Assembly: GCF_030915525.1 (NCBI RefSeq)
Contig: NZ_CP133269.1
Span: 4,606,501 to 4,670,500 of the forward strand
Length of the DNA: 64,000 bases
Direction of reading: 5' to 3'
Source of the DNA: Neobacillus sp. PS2-9
GTDB taxonomy: Bacteria; Bacillota; Bacilli; Bacillales; Cytobacillaceae
The notes under the pieces are model-generated. The model was not told where the DNA came from and did no database searches. It saw nothing but the letters and a program-made list of their open reading frames with translations. Below are positions 17,397 to 25,285 of the stretch, one piece after another. A program made the translations under genes and the position numbers. Position 1 is the first letter of the stretch; each line of letters begins with the position of its first letter.

Positions 17397-17672
17397 GGCT
17401 CTGTATTAACTGAATGTTGATTTCACCGTGTTTGAAAAATAAACGGAAAAATTCCGCTTAAATTGGGAAATACCATTATTTCCTTAAAAATAAGGGTATT
17501 TTTTCCGTTTATTTAATCCAAATCGTTGGATTTTATCTTATTTAGAGCAGTTAACCGGAATATCTCCGTTTATTTCTGCTTCTTAAGCGCCCAATATATA
17601 CAATAGCCGGAAATTCTCCGCTTATGAATTCTCATACCTACACGAAAATCAACAATGAATGATAACAGAGCC
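17397..17672. mobile_element. MITE-like element, family A, copy 1 (276 bp)
   Basis: Begins GGCTCTGTATTAAC and ends with the inverse of GGCTCTGTTATC; both ends share a TGTTGATTT block about 20 bp inside. It is flanked by a perfect 8-bp target duplication TTTTAGTT (17389-17396 and 17673-17680). It has no coding capacity. The interior carries several short palindromes of the type CGGAAAAATTCCG. A second copy of the same length lies inverted at 28997-29272. The right target copy contains the stop codon of the gene at 17675. Confidence 0.88.
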
Positions 17673-17674
17673 TT

Positions 17675-18823
17675 TTAGTTAGTAGAAGCCTTTTCTGTTA
17701 AAGAAAGATGAATTAACTGATCATCCTTGTCTGTCGGATTTCCACGGTTATCACGGTTACTGGTAATTGTGTACAACTCATTATTATCGACTAATACATC
17801 CCTTAATCTGCCTGCATTTCCGAAAAACTCCTGAAAGTTCTTACTGGCTAGGTCATAGGTAAAGATTTGCTTCCCAGCTAAAGAAGCAACAAAAAGTTTT
17901 CCATCCTTAAAAGCCATACCTGACGGCGCCCAGGTTTTATCACCGGATTGAAGAATTGGCTTCATCATGCCTTTTGCACCTTCATCTCCTTGAACCACAG
18001 GCCAGCCATAGTTTTTCCCTGCTTGAATCAGATTAATTTCATCATGGCCTGACTCCCCATGCTCTGAGCTATAGAGGTTGCCGTCCCCATCCCAGGCTAA
18101 TCCCTGAGGATTCCGATGTCCATAGGAATAAATATACGAATTTTTAAATGGATTATCAGTCGGAATATCGCCGCTTAGCTTCATTCTTAAAATTTTACCC
18201 GCTAAACTATCAAGATTCTGAGCGTTTTCCTTTACGCCGACATCACCTGTAGTGGCATATAACATCCCATCCGGCCCAATTTTTAACCGGCCGCCGTTAC
18301 TTACCGTTCCTCCAGGTATCTTATCTAAAAGTACTTTATCTTCCTTCCACGTGTTATCTTCAAGTTTGAGTGAAATAATTCGGTTTAGGGTCTTTCCATC
18401 TTTCTGATAGGTGTGATAAGCAAATGCTTTCTTTGTCGTAGTAAAATCAGGTGCTAAAGTAAATCCAAGAAAACCACCTTCACCTTCATTGACAATATCC
18501 TGTGAAACCTTTACTTTCTGCACTTCTACTAAACCAAGATTACCGTCAATTTGAATAACGGAGCCTTCCCGCTGACTCAGGAAAAACAGACTGTTGCTCT
18601 TGTTAATAGTCCACGGAATAGACAAATGACTTGCATTCACACTGCCATCATCCGAGAGTGTTACCTCTACCGCCTTTTTCATTACCTCATTTGCATCCTG
18701 CTGAAAGGAATCCTGTTTGTTCCCACCATCATTCCCCTTATCTTGCTTCTCCCAAAACACAGCCAAACCAAGTCCCGCTACCAAAACAACCCCCAGGACA
18801 CTAAAACTAACTAATCTTTTCAA
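17675..18823 (-). CDS. Sorbosone/glucose dehydrogenase family quinoprotein
   Basis: A 382-residue protein of the soluble glucose/sorbosone dehydrogenase (Hedgehog-interacting-like) beta-propeller family. It has an N-terminal membrane or signal segment (residues 5-23) and then a low-complexity linker. Family motifs include E-G-G-F-L-G-F-T-L-A-P-D-F, N-G-G-R-L-K-I-G-P-D-G-M-L-Y, S-Y-G-H-R-N-P-Q-G-L-A and S-S-E-H-G-E-S-G-H-D-E-I-N. It probably oxidises a sugar aldose or ketose outside the membrane with PQQ. TTG start with GAGGTGG upstream. It is convergent with the other quinoprotein gene, and a MITE has inserted at its stop codon, which the target duplication preserves. Confidence 0.88.
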   Translation of the reverse strand: MKRLVSFSVLGVVLVAGLGLAVFWEKQDKGNDGGNKQDSFQQDANEVMKKAVEVTLSDDGSVNASHLSIPWTINKSNSLFFLSQREGSVIQIDGNLGLVEVQKVKVSQDIVNEGEGGFLGFTLAPDFTTTKKAFAYHTYQKDGKTLNRIISLKLEDNTWKEDKVLLDKIPGGTVSNGGRLKIGPDGMLYATTGDVGVKENAQNLDSLAGKILRMKLSGDIPTDNPFKNSYIYSYGHRNPQGLAWDGDGNLYSSEHGESGHDEINLIQAGKNYGWPVVQGDEGAKGMMKPILQSGDKTWAPSGMAFKDGKLFVASLAGKQIFTYDLASKNFQEFFGNAGRLRDVLVDNNELYTITSNRDNRGNPTDKDDQLIHLSLTEKASTN

Positions 18824-18937
18824 AATACCACCTCAAAAATAAATTCATTTTCTCTAACAGTTTAATCACATTTCAGACTATTTAAACTTTTATAATTTTT
18901 AATTTTAGTAGGGGGACATTGTAGCTCATGCCCAATA

Positions 18938-18970
18938 AAAAGAACCGAGCAAAACACGCCCGATCCTTTT
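18938..18970 (-). terminator. Weak minus-strand terminator
   Basis: Read on the minus strand, a nine-pair stem with G-U wobbles (GGATCGGGC against GCTCGGTTC) is followed by five U. The only upstream minus-strand gene is the WYL regulator more than 800 bp away, beyond a tandem repeat, so the hairpin may be orphaned. Confidence 0.5.
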
Positions 18971-19062
18971 TTGTTTAGAGTACATCCGAAAGTTGCTTGC
19001 GGATTGCCGACAGAGACCTAGTCGTACATAGCGTATCCTATAGTAGTCAGTCGAACTTTCCA

Positions 19063-19575
19063 CGGGCATTAAAACCTTCTTCTATTTACTGGTCACGCAC
19101 TTTTTCTCTTTCCTCGGGCATTAGAACCTTCCCCATTTACCGGTCACGCACTTTTTCTCTTTCCTCGGGCATTAGAACCCTCCTCTATTTACCGGTCACG
19201 CACTTTTTCTCTTTCCTCGGGCATTAGAACCTTCCTCTATTTACCGGTCACGCACTTTTTCTCTTTCCTCGGGCATTAGAACCTTCCTCTATTTACCGGT
19301 CACGCACTTTTTCTCTTTCCCCGGGCATTAGAACCTTTCCCTCTTTACCGGTCCGGCACTTTAACACTTACCACGGGCATTAGAACCTTCCCCTATTTAC
19401 TGGTCGGGCACTTTAACACTTACCACGGGCATTAGAACCTTCCCCTATTTACCGGTCACTTACTTTTTCTCTTACCTCGGGCATTAGAACCTTCCCCTAT
19501 TTACCAGTCGGGTACTTTTTCCTTTACCTCGGGCATTAGAACCTTCCCTCTATTTACCGGTCACGCATCTTTTCA
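19063..19575. repeat. Ten-copy 52-bp tandem repeat
   Basis: The phrase CGGGCATTAGAACCTTCC recurs at 19063, 19115, 19166, 19218, 19270, 19322, 19374, 19426, 19478 and 19530, a period of 51-52 bp. The rest of the unit reads about TATTTACCGGTCACGCAC then TTTTTCTCTTTCCT. Copies differ at a few positions, and copies 6-8 share a variant (CCGGCACTTTAACACTTACCA). All 52 bp are repeated, so there are no spacers and it is not a CRISPR. Open frames across it only reflect the repeat. It lies between a sugar dehydrogenase gene and the WYL regulator. Confidence 0.95.
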
Positions 19576-19666
19576 TTAGGATTGAGACATAAAATGCCTC
19601 AATATCAGAGACTGTGGTAGGTAAGATTATATACTTTCCTAACTTTTAAACCGCAAGGGTCTTGAA

Positions 19667-19743
19667 CAGCCCAGACAGGCAATTGTTCTTCGGCAAGAAA
19701 ATTCCGCCTTTTGACTATTATTGCCGAATGTTATTTGACCCAA
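19667..19743. repeat. Dispersed hairpin repeat, copy 1 (partial)
   Basis: About 77 bp that align with 52060-52160: GACAGGCAA, then TTCTTCGGC, a TCCGCC core, TTGCCGAA and TTATTTGACCC. The arms around TTCTTCGGC and GCCGAA pair. Here the outer GC-rich arms of the second copy are missing, so this copy is shorter. Not coding. Confidence 0.75.
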
Positions 19744-19813
19744 ACTGTAACAATCATCGCTTTATCAAGCCAAGATTGTTACAAGATACTCAAGGTGTTT
19801 TAACTAGCACTTC

Positions 19814-20776
19814 CTATGGGAAGAATAAGGATAATCTCTCTTGTAAACAATCTAAAAGTTCTACGGGCACTTCCTTGACTTTGATATCCCCACCTAGGAA
19901 AAGTAGCCAATTTGTTATTTCGTTTAATTCTTCGGGATTAGTAACATTGATAAAAGTCTTTAGAATGGCTGTGGTTTGGTATGGATTCGTATAGGAAATT
20001 GCAACTTTCAAAGGATGGTATTTTTTGAACTGGGCAATTGCCTTTGGACCAAGTTCAAGGACAAGATTAATCTCTTCTTCTTGCTTACTTAGTTTTTCTA
20101 AAATCTTTTTCTTACTTAATCTATTTTTCGTAGAGTATGATTTGACATCGGTGAGATTGTCGACAGGGACAATTCTCCTCTTATCATCCTTTAAGTCAAA
20201 GCCGTCAATCATCCAAATGCCTTTGTCATGATAAAGGTGCAAGAGATAAATGGGATAAGACTTTATTCTCTCCTCTTCTTTGATGGTGATCAATAAAAAG
20301 CTGTCTAGAAGAAGGATTTGAATGAGTTTTTCTAACATAGGTTGGGGCAGGTCTGAAAGTTCAAGTAGGTCGGGATTATTGGGGTTAGTCCCTTCAAAAA
20401 GCAAGATTTGGTTTAAATGAACAAGGTCCTCTTGCTGATTTTCTGATATGAGACCTAGTAATTTTTCAGCTAAAGACTGACGACTCTTTAGATAAGGAAG
20501 TTGTTGATTTCTTGTGGCCATAAAGGCAATAAAAAGAGCTTTAATCTCATTATCGGTAAAGCGGACAGTGGGCAGGACAGAGTTGTTCATGACAAAATAA
20601 CCCCCATCCCTTCCAACTTCAGTGACAAGTGGCATCCCCATGCTTTCAATTTCTCTGATATCTCGAATAGCAGTTGAACGAGAGATGTTAAATTCTCGCA
20701 TGATTTCAGAAATGGTAAAGTTGGCGCGGTTGTTGATATACCGCATAATAGTATTAATTCGTTCAACTTTTTTCAT
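19814..20776 (-). CDS. YafY-type HTH-WYL transcriptional regulator
   Basis: A 320-residue DeoR-like winged-helix regulator with a WYL ligand-sensing domain. Residues 1-60 hold the HTH (F-T-I-S-E-I-M-R-E-F-N-I-S-R-S-T-A-I-R-D-I) and the wing G-R-D-G-G-Y-F. The middle has the W-M-I-D-G-F-D-L-K sequence that corresponds to the WYL motif region, and there is a C-terminal extension. ATG with AGGAG six bases upstream. It is divergent from the two genes at 20886-21847 and most likely controls them; one of those has an effector-binding fold, which suggests a small-molecule response circuit. The ligand is unknown. Confidence 0.88.
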   Translation of the reverse strand: MKKVERINTIMRYINNRANFTISEIMREFNISRSTAIRDIREIESMGMPLVTEVGRDGGYFVMNNSVLPTVRFTDNEIKALFIAFMATRNQQLPYLKSRQSLAEKLLGLISENQQEDLVHLNQILLFEGTNPNNPDLLELSDLPQPMLEKLIQILLLDSFLLITIKEEERIKSYPIYLLHLYHDKGIWMIDGFDLKDDKRRIVPVDNLTDVKSYSTKNRLSKKKILEKLSKQEEEINLVLELGPKAIAQFKKYHPLKVAISYTNPYQTTAILKTFINVTNPEELNEITNWLLFLGGDIKVKEVPVELLDCLQERLSLFFP

Positions 20777-20885
20777 TGGGAACTCCTAAACAGTATCATT
20801 TTTTGACATGATTAAAGACTATTATAATCTCATCAGATGAAAAAACAATCATTTGATTCATTTAAAAAAAAGGAAGGTTTTGAAT

Positions 20886-21365
20886 ATGGCAGATTATACC
20901 CTAGAAGAAAAAGATAGCTTCACCGTTTTAGGTATTGGAACAGAGCTGAAGAGCCACTACACAGACTATGCTGGCATAAACAAGGAAAAGGCAGACTTTT
21001 GGTCGGCCGTCAATGAAGATGGTACGCTTGATAAGTTAAAAGCCTTAGCCACAAATGATTACATTTTTGTCGTAAATGAAGCGGTGAATAACAAGATGAT
21101 GCATTATGCTGGCGTCATGACAGAAGAATCAATACCAGAAGCAACTAGAATGATCCAGTTTCCAAAGGGAGAATACCTGGTTGTAAAAGGAGAGGCAGCG
21201 ACAGCCGAAGATTTGAGCAATATGGTTACTGGCATTGCCTTTGGTCAAGTCCTGCCGGAAGCAAAGAATTTTGCCTATGTTGGCGGGCCAAATACAGCAG
21301 TTATAATGGGGCAACGAAACGGCTTAGTATTTGGTGAAATGTGGATTCCTGTTGTTAGGAAATAA
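20886..21365 (+). CDS. GyrI-like effector-binding domain protein
   Basis: A 159-residue stand-alone effector-binding domain of the AraC-E/GyrI-like type. It opens Y-T-L-E-E-K-D-S-F-T-V-L-G-I-G-T-E-L and ends F-G-E-M-W-I-P-V, both usual for this fold. ATG at 20886 has AGGAAGG eight bases upstream; the TTG further upstream is rejected. Nine bases after its stop the next gene begins, so the two are co-transcribed. A -10-like TATAAT at 20823-20828 lies upstream with TTGACA at 20803, but the 14-bp spacing is too short to be sure. Probably a small-molecule binding or sequestering protein governed by the WYL regulator. Confidence 0.8.
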   Translation: MADYTLEEKDSFTVLGIGTELKSHYTDYAGINKEKADFWSAVNEDGTLDKLKALATNDYIFVVNEAVNNKMMHYAGVMTEESIPEATRMIQFPKGEYLVVKGEAATAEDLSNMVTGIAFGQVLPEAKNFAYVGGPNTAVIMGQRNGLVFGEMWIPVVRK

Positions 21366-21373
21366 AAGGAGCG

Positions 21374-21847
21374 ATGGAATTGTCCTATATCGTTGATTTT
21401 AAAAATGTGTCTACGGTTGGTTTAGAGCCTTCACCTGTAGCAGAAGCGATTGCTGGTCTACGTGCGAATGAAGCCCGTTACTTTATGAACAAATACAAGC
21501 ATGAATTTACGGTTGTTCCAGCTAGCGAAAGTCAGGAGACACTTGATTATGTGAACCGAATTTTGAAAGAAGAACGTGATATTGAGTTTGCTGCTAAACC
21601 TTTAGAAACCTCGCGTTTTCAAGTAGAAAATATCAATTGGACCTACGTCTTTTATGAGGATGGTCTATCAGTCAACGTCTTGTATACGATTGATGGTCCT
21701 AAGCCGAAGCGGGCCGTTGGTTTTAAGCTTTCTGAAGGGATGGAAGTACCTAAGGAGTTAGAAGCGAAGTTTAAGTTTGCTAGGCAGAAGTCTAAACTAG
21801 CTGGAACCATTCGGGGCTCGTATTTTGTCATTAAAGGAGAATATTAA
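21374..21847 (+). CDS. Unknown protein co-transcribed with effector-binding gene
   Basis: A 157-residue soluble protein that I do not recognise. It has no signal or membrane segment. Notable stretches are P-S-P-V-A-E-A-I-A-G-L-R-A-N-E, N-W-T-Y-V-F-Y-E-D-G-L-S-V-N-V-L-Y-T-I-D-G-P and a basic C-terminus. ATG with AGGAG about eight bases upstream, nine bases after the effector-binding gene, and a strong terminator follows. It belongs with the WYL-regulated pair. Function unknown. Confidence 0.7.
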   Translation: MELSYIVDFKNVSTVGLEPSPVAEAIAGLRANEARYFMNKYKHEFTVVPASESQETLDYVNRILKEERDIEFAAKPLETSRFQVENINWTYVFYEDGLSVNVLYTIDGPKPKRAVGFKLSEGMEVPKELEAKFKFARQKSKLAGTIRGSYFVIKGEY

Positions 21848-21856
21848 CGTAAGCAA

Positions 21857-21897
21857 AACAGCACCTCTCTAGCAAATTTGAGGGTGCTGTTGTTTTT
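21857..21897 (+). terminator. Terminator of the effector-binding operon
   Basis: AACAGCACC pairs with GGTGCTGTT through an inner CTC/GAG with one bulge, then GTTTTTC. It ends the plus-strand operon 20886-21847. Confidence 0.85.
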
Positions 21898-22025
21898 CAA
21901 AAGGATCATTTACTTATGAGATGTTCACCGTGACGGGGGTGAAGGCAATTTTTTTCGAAAAAAACGCGGTATATTACACGCGGTAAATTTGATTTCAAGA
22001 TAATTTAGCAAGTCATTTAAAATGA

Positions 22026-22685
22026 TTATGCCTTAATAAGTTGTCTATCAAACCCATTACCAACTAATCGTTTATAAGCTTCCATAACATTTTCAGGAAT
22101 ATCCTGTGGAATCTGAAAGCCGTTTTTTCCATATAAATCAATTCTTTGAAGGTCACCAACCATAATATTTATGAAATCTGAAATATCCAATTCAACAGAT
22201 TCATTATAGTAACTGCAATACGATTCATAAGAATATTGAGGTGAGGTTACGATGAAATTAAGAGTAGGCCACTGCATTTTTAAGGTCGCATATATTCTTC
22301 TCTCTTTAAATGGTTTATCCACCACAATATAATCTGAAAACATAAGCTTTTCTTTTTCTATTAATTTCTTAGAGAAGTCAATATTTTGTCCGGTATTTGT
22401 TGATTCTGTTTCAATAAATATCTTATCTCTTGGAACACCTAGTGAAATAGCAATTTCTGAAAACTTCTCAGCTTCGGTTTGTTTCCATATGTTTTTGGTT
22501 ATTTTACCTAAACCACCTGTAAAAATTACAAATTGGGCAAAGCCTTGATTATATAAATCAGCTGCTCTTTCTGCAACATGCGTATCGTGACTCCCAAATG
22601 CCAAAATGCAATCTTTTTTACTCAGTTTATTATTTAAGTGGTGATATTCCCACAACAGTTTTGCATCAGCGTTAAAATCATACAT
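22026..22685 (-). CDS. YdcF family DUF218 protein
   Basis: A 219-residue cytosolic DUF218/YdcF protein. It has I-L-A-F-G-S-H-D-T-H-V-A-E-R-A near residue 28, F-T-G-G-L-G-K near 55, and E-x-x-S-T-N-T-G-Q-N with V-V-D-K-P-F-K-E-R-R further on, the conserved blocks of this family. E. coli YdcF is reported to bind S-adenosylmethionine; the enzymatic role of most members is unknown. It follows the TIR-TPR gene by 42 bp on the same strand, so the two are very probably one operon. Because DUF218 is a Rossmann-like nucleotide-binding fold, it may act on a product of the TIR enzyme; that is speculation. Confidence 0.88.
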   Translation of the reverse strand: MYDFNADAKLLWEYHHLNNKLSKKDCILAFGSHDTHVAERAADLYNQGFAQFVIFTGGLGKITKNIWKQTEAEKFSEIAISLGVPRDKIFIETESTNTGQNIDFSKKLIEKEKLMFSDYIVVDKPFKERRIYATLKMQWPTLNFIVTSPQYSYESYCSYYNESVELDISDFINIMVGDLQRIDLYGKNGFQIPQDIPENVMEAYKRLVGNGFDRQLIKA

Positions 22686-22727
22686 ATCAATTCTCCCCCT
22701 AATATTTCAATAAATTAAATTAGGTGA

Positions 22728-24107
22728 CTATTCATAAATAGTCTTGATATCATCCAATTTTTGTTGTTTGCCCTTCCAAAAGTTCCTTTTTGCACTGTCA
22801 TAAGCCAATTTATAATAATGCTGGGATTTTTCTTTCTCGCCAATATAAATGTAGTATTCAAAAAGGTTCTGATATAAAGCAATCTGATATATAGCGTCAA
22901 TATGATTTCCGCATTTTGAAAATGAATCAAGTAGATTAGGTAGAAGTTTTTGGGCTTTCTCAAAGTCGTTGTTGAGAATATAAAATTCCAACATCCGACG
23001 TTGAGTATGAAATAATTCTTTAACATTATAACGAATTTCATCAGTCTGTACCATTAAATAATCAAACAGAACCCTTTCCTTATTTATAACTGCAAGTTCA
23101 CGCTGCGGTAATAGAAGAGCATCCACAAAGGGAACTTCAAATATTTTATTCTCATCATTAATGAAGTTAATCAGTTCTTCGCAGATATCACTTGCATAAC
23201 CATAGTTTCTCTCTTGTTTATAAGTAACGGCTAAAAGCCATTTTGCATATACTATTTTCTTGAATTTTAAATCATCATATGATGGAGATTTGGATAAAAT
23301 AGCAACTGCACGTTCTAAGTATTTTCTTGCCTGTTTAGTGTATACTCGCTCACCGGAGTGAATATAAATGACAGCTACTTGTATATCAATTTCAGCTGCA
23401 TTGTTAGAATAGATGCCTATCTTAAATAACGTGTATAAGAAGGTTTCGAGCTTAAATGAGTCCACGTAATGCTGTTCCAACCAGCTTTTGATAAATTGGG
23501 CATTCGGGTTGTTTTGATACTCACGTCTAATTTTAGTAAGAATGCCTGCTAAAATTCTATCTACATCAAAAGGCTCTTTTTTTGACAACCATGCTCCCAA
23601 TGCATTTATATCACGGTCTTCATTATTCAGCAAAATATCATCAGCCTTAGTAACGGTCTGTTGATTTCCGATAACAATAGAATCATTCTTGACATCTATT
23701 CGTTGAGTAGGTTGCCTCGAAATTCTGGCTATTAACTCCTTAAGTACTTCTGATTGAGATTCATAAGCATTATAACGTTGTACATCAGTTAAGTAGAAGT
23801 TAAAACTTTCAGTCAACTCGCAATTTTCCAACATAAAAGGTAATACTGTTTTGCCGTAACTGAGAGCCAAACTTACTTCTTTTTGAACCCATTGAGATTT
23901 TTGGGAACTGCTTGACAACATTAATAAAAACATCCCACAATTCCTTATTGCTGCAGGAATTTCATTGGCATAACTGCAACCGACAGGAATACTATGCGGT
24001 GCCATCCAACAGCTAATATTGTTTTTTTCTAATATATTTTTTATCGCATTTACATTATTAAATTCACTTGAACTATAACTTATAAACACATCAATATTAA
24101 CTTTCAT
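22728..24107 (-). CDS. TIR domain protein with TPR-like repeats
   Basis: A 459-residue protein. Residues 4-125 form a TIR domain: V-F-I-S-Y-S-S-S at 7-14, W-M-A-P-H-S-I-P-V-G at 34-43, and W-V-Q-K-E-V with E77 as the likely catalytic Glu for NAD hydrolysis. A serine-rich turn S-S-S-S-Q-K-S replaces the usual S-x-x-Y. From about 190 the protein is all helical with TPR-like repeats (Y-I-H-S-G-E-R, A-R-K-Y-L-E-R-A-V-A-I-L, Y-Y-K-L-A-Y-D-S-A-K-R). A TIR fused to a repeat sensor and paired with DUF218 is a plausible NAD-directed antiphage or signalling unit. NADase activity is inferred from the Glu; the trigger is unknown. Confidence 0.85.
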   Translation of the reverse strand: MKVNIDVFISYSSSEFNNVNAIKNILEKNNISCWMAPHSIPVGCSYANEIPAAIRNCGMFLLMLSSSSQKSQWVQKEVSLALSYGKTVLPFMLENCELTESFNFYLTDVQRYNAYESQSEVLKELIARISRQPTQRIDVKNDSIVIGNQQTVTKADDILLNNEDRDINALGAWLSKKEPFDVDRILAGILTKIRREYQNNPNAQFIKSWLEQHYVDSFKLETFLYTLFKIGIYSNNAAEIDIQVAVIYIHSGERVYTKQARKYLERAVAILSKSPSYDDLKFKKIVYAKWLLAVTYKQERNYGYASDICEELINFINDENKIFEVPFVDALLLPQRELAVINKERVLFDYLMVQTDEIRYNVKELFHTQRRMLEFYILNNDFEKAQKLLPNLLDSFSKCGNHIDAIYQIALYQNLFEYYIYIGEKEKSQHYYKLAYDSAKRNFWKGKQQKLDDIKTIYE

Positions 24108-24570
24108 TTAAAAATCATTCCATTCAAATTTAGACTTTATAGAAGTCAAAATGTTATCTAAAACATTCACCGCTAATCCGAAGTCATTTTGCAATTGTCT
24201 TTTTTGTGAATAGTGTTTGTGTCTTACTATCTAGTGATTATTATAATACAGAAAATGAAATTTTTTTACTATTATATTGATCATTACATGACCTAAGCAG
24301 TTGAATTAATTCTTTGACAAATAGAAAATCTCAGAAAACACTCGACATCTTAAAACACCCCAATAATCGTCAAGGAAATAACAAGCAGCAACTCTCCATC
24401 AATTAGAGGGTGCTGTTTTTTTTTTCGCAAAGAAATAAAGCTTTAATACTATTAATAACCAAATTTCATGTTTTTCTAGAAAAAAGGCATCCTAAAGAAG
24501 AATGCGATTCATCCAGATACCATGTTGTTTTGAAATTTACTCCACCTATGGATTGAAGGGAGATTTAGTC
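24108..24570. other. Intergenic region with orphan terminator
   Basis: AT-rich spacer between the divergent TIR gene and the gene at 24571. Apart from the terminator at 24384-24424 it holds no recognised feature; the minus-strand TIR promoter must lie in its first 200 bp, but no pair of -35/-10 boxes stands out. Confidence 0.5.
24384..24424 (+). terminator. Orphan plus-strand terminator
   Basis: AGCAGCA-CTCT pairs with AGAG-TGCTGTT, followed by ten T. It resembles the terminator at 21857-21897 in sequence (both end GAGGGTGCTGTT). No plus-strand gene precedes it now, so it may be the remnant of a second copy of the region. Confidence 0.75.
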
Positions 24571-25236
24571 GTGAAACTGTATCAAGTAAGAAAAGGGCAA
24601 TTTGTTTACTATAACAATGAGTTACACAAGGTATATGGAGTAAAACCAATGTATAAACTATCCGTTCATCTTATTAAGCTGAGGGATTTAACACAGCATA
24701 TTACCAATGCTGCAAGTGTGGAAAGATACATTCCAAGGGAAAATGACAGCTTTATTTATAATCATAAGGTATATACGCTTAGGAATAATCAAAAGCCTGT
24801 AGCGGAGGATTTGATTTTAATTAACAATCCGGCCCCTGATACTCTGGATCACTATTCCTTAAATGAAATTGAAGTGGTTGAAACGGTTGATAACAAAGGG
24901 GTCATTACAAGCGATTTGGATGGGATCAAGCATACCGAATATTTATTAATGGTACCTGGCCGTGCTACTGACAGTCATCCTATCGATTATAAAGATATGG
25001 TAAATATTGAAGAAAACTTCGATGACGCTGGCCCACAAATTACTCATCCATACGGCGAGCTATCCACACAGTTGGGAGACATATATAAAAAGAAGGATAG
25101 TGATATGTTAATCGAAGCTATGGTGGTTGCGATTAAAGGGCAAACGATTTATCTTGGAGGCGGTATAGAGGTACCCCATGAAGAGTTAATGGATACGGAT
25201 AAGTGGGAATTTCAATACAATCCCTTTAATAACTGA
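24571..25236 (+). CDS. Conserved-looking hypothetical protein upstream of BCCT gene
   Basis: A 221-residue soluble protein that I do not recognise. It opens V-K-L-Y-Q-V-R-K-G-Q-F-V-Y-Y-N-N-E-L-H-K-V-Y, which resembles a small SH3-like or KOW-like beta barrel, and a similar pattern recurs at A-M-V-V-A-I-K-G-Q-T-I-Y-L-G-G near the C-terminus. The GTG at 24571 with GAAGGGAG upstream is preferred to an ATG 23 codons earlier that lacks a site. It ends 49 bp before the BCCT gene and may share its transcript. Function unknown. Confidence 0.65.
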   Translation: MKLYQVRKGQFVYYNNELHKVYGVKPMYKLSVHLIKLRDLTQHITNAASVERYIPRENDSFIYNHKVYTLRNNQKPVAEDLILINNPAPDTLDHYSLNEIEVVETVDNKGVITSDLDGIKHTEYLLMVPGRATDSHPIDYKDMVNIEENFDDAGPQITHPYGELSTQLGDIYKKKDSDMLIEAMVVAIKGQTIYLGGGIEVPHEELMDTDKWEFQYNPFNN

Positions 25237-25285
25237 CAGTAATAAATCGTAATTTTAAGTATTCTTTAAGTGCCAGGAGGATTCT

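Noticed and set aside
17397..17672. Riboswitch or leader RNA
   Set aside because: It lies at gene 3' ends, has terminal inverted repeats and a target duplication, and a second copy exists in another context.
18997..19227. Open frame encoding a repetitive 76-aa peptide
   Set aside because: It is a translation of the tandem repeat, without a ribosome binding site.
19063..19575. Possible CRISPR array
   Set aside because: The whole 52-bp unit repeats, so no unique spacers exist, and there are no cas genes near it.
24502..24570. Longer N-terminus of the protein before the BCCT gene
   Set aside because: The upstream ATG lacks a ribosome binding site; the GTG at 24571 has a good one and fits the start of the domain.
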